Shown: positions 42,671-50,403 of the stretch, piece after piece
Layout of the letters: the number at the start of each line of letters is the position of its first letter
Numbering within the stretch: the first letter of the stretch is position 1
Assembly (NCBI GenBank): GCA_012729555.1
Contig: JAAYCX010000011.1
Span: 62,001-126,000 of the forward strand
DNA from: Acidobacteriota bacterium
GTDB lineage: Bacteria > Acidobacteriota > UBA6911
Direction: 5' to 3'
DNA length: 64,000 nucleotides
The notes under the pieces: generated by a model
Told to the model about the DNA's origin: nothing
Database searches by the model: none
Seen by the model: only the letters and a program-made list of their open reading frames with translations
Program-made: the position numbers and the translations under genes

Positions 42671-44383
42671 TCAGTTCCTGAATTGCTCGATGCTCCGCGC
42701 CGGGGTGCCGTCGGGCAGGGTCACCGGCAGGACGATCCCCTCGCTGTGCAGCGCCCAGGGGAGGATGACGCCCGAATGCCCCCCGCGCCCCCCGGCGACG
42801 ACCACCTCGATGTCCCGGGGCGACCGGGTCACCGGCATCGGGTGGCGGTGGGCGAACTGCGGGGGGCGCACCGGGACCAGCCCGCGGTTACGCACCATGG
42901 GCACGTCGTGGACCGCCCTCAGGTGGATATGCTCGCGGATGGCGTCCTTGGTGTACCCCGAGTTTTTCAGCATCATCCCGTGATCCGGGGTCAGGACCAG
43001 CACCAGCGGCCCCGGGATGTAGGCGTTGTTGGTCCCGAGCGTCGTGCAGCAGTCGGTCAGGGTGTCGAGCAGGTCGTGGCCGTCCAGGCTCAGGAAATCG
43101 ATAATGTCGTGTTGCGGCTCCGCCTTGAGCACGTAGACGGTCGTGGTCCGGGCGTCGCAGCGCTCCTCGTTGATCATCGGCCACTGGGCCAGGGAGGGCT
43201 CCTCGGCGAAGCAGTAGGTGAACTCCGCCTGGGAGGCGAGGCAGTCGAGGTCGCAGACGCCGGGGACCGCCCGGCACACGTCGAGGATGACGAGGTTGAC
43301 CGCCCGCCCGATGGTGGCGTTGGCCGGATACCCGGGACCCAGGCACCCCTGCCGGCCCGAGATCCCGATCTCCCGGGCGATCGGGCCGCTGACCAGGACG
43401 AGGTTCCCCCCGGGGTGGGACGTCGTCACCGACTGCAGCAGGTTGTAGCGCGGGTCGGCCATCGCCCGGAACGCGGCCACCAGGACCGGCATCGCCTCGG
43501 GCCGGCACCCGGCCATCACCGCCGCGACGGCGACGTCGCGGACCGTGACGTCCTTGCCCGCGGGTCCGACTTCGCGCCAGAGGGGGGTTCCCGGCGCGAA
43601 GGGGCAGCAGGAGAACATCCTTTCGAGGCGTGCCGCGGTCGGGGGGATGACCGGCAGGCCGTCCCCCAGGTGTTCCCGGTCGAGGTACTCCATGATCTCT
43701 TCCATGTAGCAGCCCGGTTCGTACACCCTCTCCTCGCGCGGCTCGATCCCCGCGGTGACGGGAAGCAGCCCGTCGGCGGCGGGGGGGACGAGGTCCATCT
43801 TGAAATCGATGCGGGCGGCCTCCCGGACCCGCTCGGGCGTCCCCGCGAGCGAGTCCATGATGAAGTCCCACTTGAGGTCGACCTGGGCCCGCACCTCTTC
43901 CCGGGTGCTGGCCTGGTAGATGTCGATCTTGCACAGGCAGAGGTTCCCCGCGCGGTAGACCGCGACCCCCTCGACCAGGTCCCCGCCGGGGGGGGCTGTG
44001 ATGTAGACGCTCGGGATGCCCAGCTTCTCCAGCGCGATGGTGACGATGCAGGTCGCGGGGGAGGTCCCCATGTCGCCGAGGGCCACGACGGCGGCCGCCG
44101 GCTTTTCCCGGGCCAGCATCGCCGCGTACGCCTCCAGTTCCCGGGTGTCCTTGCCGCGCACGGTTTCCCGGTAATCGACGAAATTCGAGATTCCCAGCCC
44201 GCGGAGGCGCTCCCGGATGCGGACGAAGACTTCGTCGTAGTTGCAGAAGCCCAGTTTCGTGTTGTCGTAAAAGAGAATTTTGCCCCGCCTGAGGTCCTCG
44301 ATGCCGCCGCGGGGCGCCAGGGGAACGGTCGGCCGTTCCTGGTGCCCGCGCGGATCGAGGAGCGGCGCCAGTTTTTTATCCAT
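42671..44383 (-). CDS. Two-domain protein, UGSC-like N-terminal half without the UGSC motif
   Basis: A 570-residue protein with two parts. The N-terminal half (about 30-190) resembles the UGSC family of selenoprotein-like proteins: ILFYDNTK at the front and GDMGTSPATC followed by ALEKLGIPSV where relatives have GDUGSCT and LExRGIPT, so the redox U/C-G-S-C is replaced. The C-terminal half (about 230-570) has DGLPVIPPTAARLERM, VRDVAVAAVMAGCRPE and GCLGPGYPANATIGRAVNLV, a family I know only as a companion of UGSC proteins. It is the first gene of the minus-strand operon with an FAD oxidoreductase and a molybdenum hydroxylase. Function unknown; family recall is not firm. Confidence 0.65.
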   Translation of the reverse strand: MDKKLAPLLDPRGHQERPTVPLAPRGGIEDLRRGKILFYDNTKLGFCNYDEVFVRIRERLRGLGISNFVDYRETVRGKDTRELEAYAAMLAREKPAAAVVALGDMGTSPATCIVTIALEKLGIPSVYITAPPGGDLVEGVAVYRAGNLCLCKIDIYQASTREEVRAQVDLKWDFIMDSLAGTPERVREAARIDFKMDLVPPAADGLLPVTAGIEPREERVYEPGCYMEEIMEYLDREHLGDGLPVIPPTAARLERMFSCCPFAPGTPLWREVGPAGKDVTVRDVAVAAVMAGCRPEAMPVLVAAFRAMADPRYNLLQSVTTSHPGGNLVLVSGPIAREIGISGRQGCLGPGYPANATIGRAVNLVILDVCRAVPGVCDLDCLASQAEFTYCFAEEPSLAQWPMINEERCDARTTTVYVLKAEPQHDIIDFLSLDGHDLLDTLTDCCTTLGTNNAYIPGPLVLVLTPDHGMMLKNSGYTKDAIREHIHLRAVHDVPMVRNRGLVPVRPPQFAHRHPMPVTRSPRDIEVVVAGGRGGHSGVILPWALHSEGIVLPVTLPDGTPARSIEQFRN

Positions 44384-44529
44384 CGATCCCCGTCTTTCCC
44401 TGGAGGGTGTATCCCGTGACCGGGGTGCCGCCGCCGAACCGGCGGGAGGCGCCCCGTGTCCCTGCCGGCCCTTTGTACCACAGAAGGGGGAGGGGGTGGC
44501 AAGACCTGATGGGGAAGGGGGCGGGGAAA

Positions 44530-44564
44530 GCCGGCCGCCGCGGATGCAGCCCGCGGCGGCCGGC
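44530..44564 (-). terminator. Strong hairpin after the M1 peptidase gene
   Basis: A perfect 14-bp stem (44530-44543 with 44551-44564) and seven-base loop lie nine bases past the stop of the minus-strand peptidase gene. On that strand it is followed by CTTTCCCC rather than a pure T run, so it is a terminator-like hairpin, perhaps also an mRNA stabiliser. Confidence 0.6.
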
Positions 44565-44572
44565 TCCGGGGA

Positions 44573-46975
44573 CTACTTTTTCTTGGTGCTGGTTTTTTCC
44601 GACAGGATCCACAGGTCGGGGTCCAGCGCGACCGAGGAGGGTTTCATCGGCAGGGGGATCTTGAACGCGGTTTCCGGCCCGTTGGCATAGACCGCCGCGC
44701 GCCCCATCTGGTCCCCCGGGAATTTGAAGACGACGGGGAGCGGCATGAACCAGTTGGGTCCGGCGTTCTCCTGGAAAATGGTCCCGGTGACCACGGCGGA
44801 GCCGTTGTCTCCCTGCTCGATCCTGTATTCCATCCGGTAATTGGGCAGTTTCGCCTCGTACACCCACTGCTGGAAGAACCAGCCGAGATCCTTCAACCCG
44901 AACATCTTCCCGATCGGAGCGTTGGCGAAATGCGCGCCCGCGACGCGCATGAAGTCCTCGGTGGTGGCCGCCCGGTTCTGGTACTGCTTGACGAAATCGG
45001 ACATCATGTCGAAGAACGGCTGGCCCGACCCGGTGTTGGGGTCCGAGAGCAGGAAGTGGAGCATGCGCAGCACCATCGCCCCCTTGTTGTAGATCAGGTC
45101 GCTGTAGACGTTCATCGTGTTCCGGGTGCTCAGGCGCTGCCCCAGGATGAGGGGCCCGATTTCCGCCAGCTTCTCCTTGCCGACCCCCCGGTCGGTTTTC
45201 GGGGGGAAGGGGAGCACGTAGCGGGCGTCGTCGATCAACTCCCTCTGGTTTTTCATGCTGTCGCGGAACCCGGTGTAGAGCATGCCGGAGTATTCGGCGA
45301 AACCCTCGCTCAGCCACTGGTCGCGGTACGACCGCCAGGCGACGATGTTGCCCCACCACTGGTGCGCGGTTTCATGCGCGATGAAGGAAAAGACCGCGTA
45401 GTTGGCCTCGTCCGCCCTGGGGATCATCAGCATGGTGGGGAACCCCTGTCCGAAGTTGAAGGGGTGGATGGTCGCCTTGAAGGAGGGGTACGGGTACGCC
45501 CCGAAGTACTCGCTGAAATAGTTCAGGACGTTCCCCATCTCGGCGAGGATGAATTCCTCCTTGACGTTGCTGACCGAGGCCGGGACCGAATAGAAGTCGA
45601 GATCGATCTCCCCGAACTGCAGCTTGCGGTGATCGGTGTGGCGGACGAGCTTTCCGGCCGCGAAGGAGATGAAGGAAACCGGGGTGTCCATCCGGAATTC
45701 GGTCAGGCCGTCACCGGAATCGGGCCAGGTGCCTTCGCGGACCAGCTTGCCGATGCTGGCCACGCGGTCGTTCTTGTCGTGGCGGAACAGGGCATTGAAG
45801 GTGGAGCGCTTGAGGTAGCCGTGCTTCGGGTACCAGCCGTTGTTGTCCTGGGGGTAGTAGCAGTTCAGAAACTTGTCCTGGTTGTCGATGAAGTCGCCCT
45901 CGAGCGCCACCTCCACGCTGAAGGCCTCCCCCTTCTTCATCGCCTTCGGCAGAAGGATCGTCAGTCCCGATTCCCAGTCCTCCTGGATACAGGGGATGTC
46001 CTTCCCCCCGTGGCGGGCCGACGTTACCCGCATCGCCTCCTTCAGCCGGACGTTGTCGAACTCCGTCAGGCCCTCGTTGACGTCCATCGGGACCGCCTGC
46101 AGCCCGTCGACCAGCGACTGGAAATCGATCCGCATCCTGGTGCGCAGGATCTTGCGCGCGTCGCGCACATCGATCTCCATGTCGTAATGGAGCGGGGCGA
46201 CCAGGTCGAAGCTGTCGGAATAGCTGGCCTGGTTCCGGGCGAAATTCTCCTCCGAGTAGGTGGCGATCCACATGTCGTTGGTGTAGACGTAGGGGGCGTA
46301 GGCGAACAGGAGCACTTTTTCCCCCCCGTTGATGCCGAAGGCCGAGCCGGGAAGGCGCGTCTGCGGGTCGACGAGATAGGTGAACCGCCCGCGGCTCCCC
46401 TTGTCGAACTGCCCCAGGAAAACGCCGGGGGATTCGGCGTTGGCCAGGGAAACCATGAGGCGCGCGGAGACGTTGGCCCCCGTTTCCTTGAGCAGCCTCG
46501 GCCCGAGCTCGGCCGCCAGCTTCCGGGCGTCGTCCGGCACCGCGGCTCCCGGCTCCATCCCCTTCCCGATCTGCTCGAAGGTGTCGTCGCTGAAGCGCAG
46601 CACGGCGGTGCGGAAATCGCTCTCGGCCGTGTCGGTGTCGATGAAGCGCACCATGGCCTCTTTTTCATAGGAGATGTCGGGCGCGGGCGCCTTGAAACTC
46701 CCGCTGCCGATGAAGACCGCACCCGTAACCCGGCCGTTGACCGGGGCGGCGAAATAGAAGTCCCCGTTGAAGACCATTTCGGCGCGGTCTTTTTTGAGCG
46801 TGAGGCCGCTCACCGCCGCCTTCCCCTGGAGATCGAACGCCTTCAGGGCCTCGTAGAGGGCGCGGCCGTTCGTCGGGGCGGCTTCCTGCGCCGGGATCCC
46901 GACGGCGAAGAGCGCCGAGCACACGATCAGGGCGGGAAGGGGACCATAGCGGTGAAACCGTTTCGGCAGATGCAT
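44573..46975 (-). CDS. M1-family metalloaminopeptidase
   Basis: An 800-residue exported peptidase. The N-terminus is a signal peptide (hydrophobic LPALIVCSALFAVG, then PAQEAA). The zinc site is complete: HETAH (H534, E535, H538) with the third ligand E557 after 18 residues, as in HExxHx18E; the GxMEN-type substrate motif is not obvious. It has about 300 extra residues before the catalytic domain, rich in beta structure. M1 enzymes remove N-terminal residues from peptides; a periplasmic or outer-surface role is inferred from the signal peptide. The gene stands alone, with a terminator-like hairpin behind it and a 282-base divergent gap in front. Confidence 0.88.
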   Translation of the reverse strand: MHLPKRFHRYGPLPALIVCSALFAVGIPAQEAAPTNGRALYEALKAFDLQGKAAVSGLTLKKDRAEMVFNGDFYFAAPVNGRVTGAVFIGSGSFKAPAPDISYEKEAMVRFIDTDTAESDFRTAVLRFSDDTFEQIGKGMEPGAAVPDDARKLAAELGPRLLKETGANVSARLMVSLANAESPGVFLGQFDKGSRGRFTYLVDPQTRLPGSAFGINGGEKVLLFAYAPYVYTNDMWIATYSEENFARNQASYSDSFDLVAPLHYDMEIDVRDARKILRTRMRIDFQSLVDGLQAVPMDVNEGLTEFDNVRLKEAMRVTSARHGGKDIPCIQEDWESGLTILLPKAMKKGEAFSVEVALEGDFIDNQDKFLNCYYPQDNNGWYPKHGYLKRSTFNALFRHDKNDRVASIGKLVREGTWPDSGDGLTEFRMDTPVSFISFAAGKLVRHTDHRKLQFGEIDLDFYSVPASVSNVKEEFILAEMGNVLNYFSEYFGAYPYPSFKATIHPFNFGQGFPTMLMIPRADEANYAVFSFIAHETAHQWWGNIVAWRSYRDQWLSEGFAEYSGMLYTGFRDSMKNQRELIDDARYVLPFPPKTDRGVGKEKLAEIGPLILGQRLSTRNTMNVYSDLIYNKGAMVLRMLHFLLSDPNTGSGQPFFDMMSDFVKQYQNRAATTEDFMRVAGAHFANAPIGKMFGLKDLGWFFQQWVYEAKLPNYRMEYRIEQGDNGSAVVTGTIFQENAGPNWFMPLPVVFKFPGDQMGRAAVYANGPETAFKIPLPMKPSSVALDPDLWILSEKTSTKKK

Positions 46976-47170
46976 CGAATCCTCCTGTTGCTGACAATGG
47001 GCCTAATGCTCCGGGTCCGTTCCCGCACCGGGGGGTGCGGGGGATCCCGGCTCGGTTGTGTGCAATGTCCAAGACTGCCGCTATGATATACGAAATATCC
47101 ATAAATCAAATGAAGAAACTGAGAGTGCGGGCGCATTTGTCCGGACCGGGGTGCGCCCCGGAGGGGCCGG

Positions 47171-47199
47171 TTGACACGCCCCGGCCCGGCGGCTATATT
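47171..47199 (+). promoter_or_regulatory. Strong promoter of the NusG-like gene
   Basis: TTGACA (47171-47176), 17 bases, TATATT (47194-47199): the best sigma-70 match in the window. Transcription should begin near 47206, leaving a leader of about 52 bases. The rest of the 46976-47257 gap holds an AT-rich patch around 47090-47115 and no gene. Confidence 0.75.
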
Positions 47200-47257
47200 C
47201 AACCCGTTCTCCCCCGGGAGGCCCTCATCGTTTCAGGAAGGGTGACGTTCCAGAGCC

Positions 47258-47818
47258 ATGGCCGAACCGCATGACCCGTTATCCGGCACCCCGCCCGCGC
47301 CGCCCGGGGGGGATGCCGTGCCGGCGCCCCGCTGGTACGCCCTTTATACCCGGAGCCGTTTCGAAAAGAAGATGCTGGCCGCCCTGGCGGAGCGGGGGAT
47401 CGAGGTCTTTCTGCCGATGCGCGAAGTCCTCAGCCGGTGGAAGGACCGCAGGAAAAAGGTCTGGCTCCCCCTTTTTCCGGGCTACCTGTTCGTCCGCCAC
47501 GCCGACACCCCGGAGAACCGCCACCGCGTCCTGAAGCTCCCGGGCGCGGTGCGTTTCGTGGGGTTCGAGGGGCGCGCCGAGCCGGTTCCCGACCAGCAGA
47601 TCGTCGCCGTCCGCCGTTTCCTGGAGGCCAGCGTCGCCGCCGACCCCTACCCCTACGTGAGGGTGGGGACGCGGGTGGAAGTCACGGCCGGTCCGCTCGA
47701 GGGCGTCGTCGGCATCCTGGTCGAGAAGCGGGGGCGCCTCCGGTTCGTGCTCCAGGTGGACCTGATCCGCCAGGCCGTCGCCGTCGACATAAACGCTGCC
47801 GACGTCCGGCCGCTCTAG
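47258..47818 (+). CDS. NusG-family antitermination paralogue (UpxY/RfaH/LoaP-like)
   Basis: A 186-residue protein. After a Pro/Ala-rich N-terminal tail, the NGN domain reads RWYALYTRSRFEKKM, LPLFPGYLFVR and a KOW domain near the C-terminus has RVEVTAGPLEGVVGIL. WYALYTRSRFEKKM and the FPGYLFV strand are typical of specialised NusG paralogues that antiterminate long polysaccharide or metabolite operons. Here no such operon follows: the next gene is convergent, six bases away. The general housekeeping nusG normally sits near rplK and secE, so this is a paralogue. The ribosome site AGGAAGGG is about 15 bases before the ATG, farther than usual. Confidence 0.85.
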   Translation: MAEPHDPLSGTPPAPPGGDAVPAPRWYALYTRSRFEKKMLAALAERGIEVFLPMREVLSRWKDRRKKVWLPLFPGYLFVRHADTPENRHRVLKLPGAVRFVGFEGRAEPVPDQQIVAVRRFLEASVAADPYPYVRVGTRVEVTAGPLEGVVGILVEKRGRLRFVLQVDLIRQAVAVDINAADVRPL

Positions 47819-47824
47819 TCCGCA

Positions 47825-50386
47825 TCACGCGGGCCGTTCCGGCCAGGGGTGTTTCGGGTAGCGCCGGCCCAGTTCCCGGCGGATGGCGGGATAGTGGTTT
47901 TTCCAGAAACCGGCCAGGTCCTGCGTGACCTGGACCGCCCGCCCGCTTGGGGCCAGCAGGTGCACCGTCAGGGCCTCCCGCCCGGCGCAGATCGCCGGCG
48001 CCGCCGTCATGCCGAAGAAATCCTGAATGCGCGATGCGATCCAGGGGGGGCGCCCCGGTTCGTAATGAATCCGCGCCGAGCGCCCCCGCGCGAGCCCGAT
48101 CCGTTCGGGCGTTTCCCGCTCGAGCAGGGCGCGTTGGCGTCCGGAGAGCGGCTCGACGAGCGCGGCGACGAGGCTGGCGGAGGCGAGTTCGGCGAGGCTG
48201 CGGCGGTCGCGGCAGAGGCGCTCTACGGCGGCGGCGACGGCTTCGGCGCCGAGCGGGGGGAACCCGCTGTCGGGGAAGTGGCGGGCCAGGAGCGCCGCGC
48301 GGACCTCGAGCCCGGGGACCGAGGCGTGATCGGGAAAGAGCCCGATGCCGCGATCCGCGGCGGCCGTGGCGAGCAGGCGCGAAGCCTCCTCCGACGGGGG
48401 GGCGGGCCGGATCGACTCCTCGAGGGCGATCCGCTCGTACATCGTTCTCCGGACCTCGTCCACCCTCCCCGCGGCGGCGTTCCACACCCGTTCGGTCTTA
48501 TCGACCAGCGCATCGGGGAAGAGCGCGGCCAGCCATTCGATCTCGACGGAGGAGGCCAGCCGGACGATGGGGAGCGCCGCTGCGGGGGCGGAGGGGTCGG
48601 GGCGGTCCTCGATATCCACCGCGACCAGGAACGGCCGCTCGCGCACCACGCTCCGGTCCGACAGCCGCGCCCCTCCTCCCGAGGCCAGCAGGAGTTCGTG
48701 CGAGTGGGGGCGCCGCCGCCGGGCCACCCGGTCGGGAAAGGCGCGGAGCAGGGCGACCAGAAGCGCCTCCTCCCGCTCGCCGGGGGTGAGAGGAGGGCGG
48801 GGGGGCGCCGGGGCGAGGGAAGAGATCCTCGCGAGCTGCCGGTGGGAGAGCCGGACGGCGCCGACGGCGCGCGGGTCCAGGTCGAGCGCCCGGATCCGTT
48901 CCGGGTCAAAACGGGCCGACTCCGCCTCGCGGAACAGGTCCGCCAGGTCCAGGAGGTCGGACAGGCCCGAGGCGGCGCCCCTGCGCGCCGCGCCCGGGGC
49001 GCCGAAGCGGGCGCGGGCGTCGAGGCGGATGTCCCTTTCCCCGAGGAGGGCGGCGAGCAGCGCCGCGTCTTCGGCCACCCCCTGCGCTTCCCCCTCCACC
49101 ATCATCCGGGCAATCCTGGGGTGGACCGGGAACCGGAGCATCCGCCGCCCGTCGGCGGTGATGCGGCCGGCCGCGTCGATCGCACCCAGCCGGCCGAGGA
49201 GCGTGCGCGCGGCCTCGAGCGCCGCCGGGGGCGGGGGCTCCAGCCAGGGGAAGGCGCCGGTGTCGCGGACCCCGGAGCCATGGAGCACGAGGAGGGTTTC
49301 CGAGAGATCGGCGCGGCTTATTTCGGGGGGGTCCGCATCGGGGCGCGTACTCCAATCGTGCCGGGTATAAAGGCGGCGGACCCGTCCGGAGCGCGTCCGT
49401 CCCGCGCGTCCCGCGCGCTGCGCGGCGCTGAATTTGCCGATCCTGGCGGTGGCGAGCCTGGGCCGGCCGCTCCAGGCGGAATGGGTGGAGACACGGGCGA
49501 GCCCGCTGTCGACGACGGCGCCGATGCCGGGAATGGTGATCGATGTCTCGGCCACGTTGGTGGACAGAATCACCCTGGGTCCCTCCCCCGGCTGGAGCGC
49601 CCGTGTCTGCTCCCCTGCCGGGAGGTCCCCGTGCAGGGGCTGGATCCGGAATCCGAGGCGGCCGGCGGCCGGGCGGAGCGCCTCCCCGGCGCGGCGGATT
49701 TCGGCGGCGCCGGGGAGGAAGACCAGGATGTCGCCCTCCAGGCCGGAGCGGAAGAGGCCCAGGACCGCGCCGGCCACCCTCTCCTCGAGCGGCCGGCGGT
49801 CGATCGTCTCATCGTAGGCGATGTCGAGGTCGTAGCGCGTCTCCGCGAGCGAAATGACGGGGGCGCCGTCCAGAAACTCCGCGACCGGTCGGGGGTCCAT
49901 GGTCGCCGACATGACGAGGATCTTCGGGCGCCCGGCGCGCCGCCTCAGCCGGCGGAGAAAGGCGAGCGCGAGGTCGGTCGCGAGGCTCCTCTCGTGGAAC
50001 TCGTCCAGGATGACGAGCGAAACCCCCTCGAGGCCGCGATCCTCCGTCATGCGCCGCACCAGGATCGCCTCGGTCAGGAAGCGGATCCTGGTGCGCGGGC
50101 CGCCGACGGTCTCGAACCGGATCGCGTAGCCCGCGGTTTCCCCCGGCTTTTCCCCGAGTTCCCGGGCGACCCGCAGCGCTCCCATGCGGGCCGCCAGCCG
50201 GCGCGGCTCCAGGACCAGGATTTCGCCCGCGGCGGCGAACCCTTCCCGGTAGAGGAAAGGCGGGATCCGCGTCGTTTTTCCCGCCCCCGGGGGCGCCGTC
50301 AGCACCAGGGCCCCCGCGGACGCGAGGGCCGCAGCGATGTCCGGGAGGCGGGGGTCGATGGGGAGCGGTTCCGACGGCGTTTCCAT
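47825..50386 (-). CDS. hrpB: ATP-dependent helicase HrpB
   Basis: An 853-residue DEAH/RHA helicase. Walker A GAGKTT is near residue 33, the box II motif DEFH in VILDEFHERSL, and SAT and the RAGRAGR helicase motif VI (AAQRAGRAGRTRSGR) are present. After the helicase core come the HA2-like domain and the HrpB-specific C-terminal region ending in WPERPA. The ATG at 50386 is preferred; the longer frame extends into the next gene and is a shadow. It is convergent with the NusG-like gene and 17 bases downstream of the GH3 gene, so both are probably transcribed together. RNA target unknown. Confidence 0.92.
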   Translation of the reverse strand: METPSEPLPIDPRLPDIAAALASAGALVLTAPPGAGKTTRIPPFLYREGFAAAGEILVLEPRRLAARMGALRVARELGEKPGETAGYAIRFETVGGPRTRIRFLTEAILVRRMTEDRGLEGVSLVILDEFHERSLATDLALAFLRRLRRRAGRPKILVMSATMDPRPVAEFLDGAPVISLAETRYDLDIAYDETIDRRPLEERVAGAVLGLFRSGLEGDILVFLPGAAEIRRAGEALRPAAGRLGFRIQPLHGDLPAGEQTRALQPGEGPRVILSTNVAETSITIPGIGAVVDSGLARVSTHSAWSGRPRLATARIGKFSAAQRAGRAGRTRSGRVRRLYTRHDWSTRPDADPPEISRADLSETLLVLHGSGVRDTGAFPWLEPPPPAALEAARTLLGRLGAIDAAGRITADGRRMLRFPVHPRIARMMVEGEAQGVAEDAALLAALLGERDIRLDARARFGAPGAARRGAASGLSDLLDLADLFREAESARFDPERIRALDLDPRAVGAVRLSHRQLARISSLAPAPPRPPLTPGEREEALLVALLRAFPDRVARRRRPHSHELLLASGGGARLSDRSVVRERPFLVAVDIEDRPDPSAPAAALPIVRLASSVEIEWLAALFPDALVDKTERVWNAAAGRVDEVRRTMYERIALEESIRPAPPSEEASRLLATAAADRGIGLFPDHASVPGLEVRAALLARHFPDSGFPPLGAEAVAAAVERLCRDRRSLAELASASLVAALVEPLSGRQRALLERETPERIGLARGRSARIHYEPGRPPWIASRIQDFFGMTAAPAICAGREALTVHLLAPSGRAVQVTQDLAGFWKNHYPAIRRELGRRYPKHPWPERPA

Positions 50387-50403
50387 GACGAAGGCGCCGG
50401 GCG

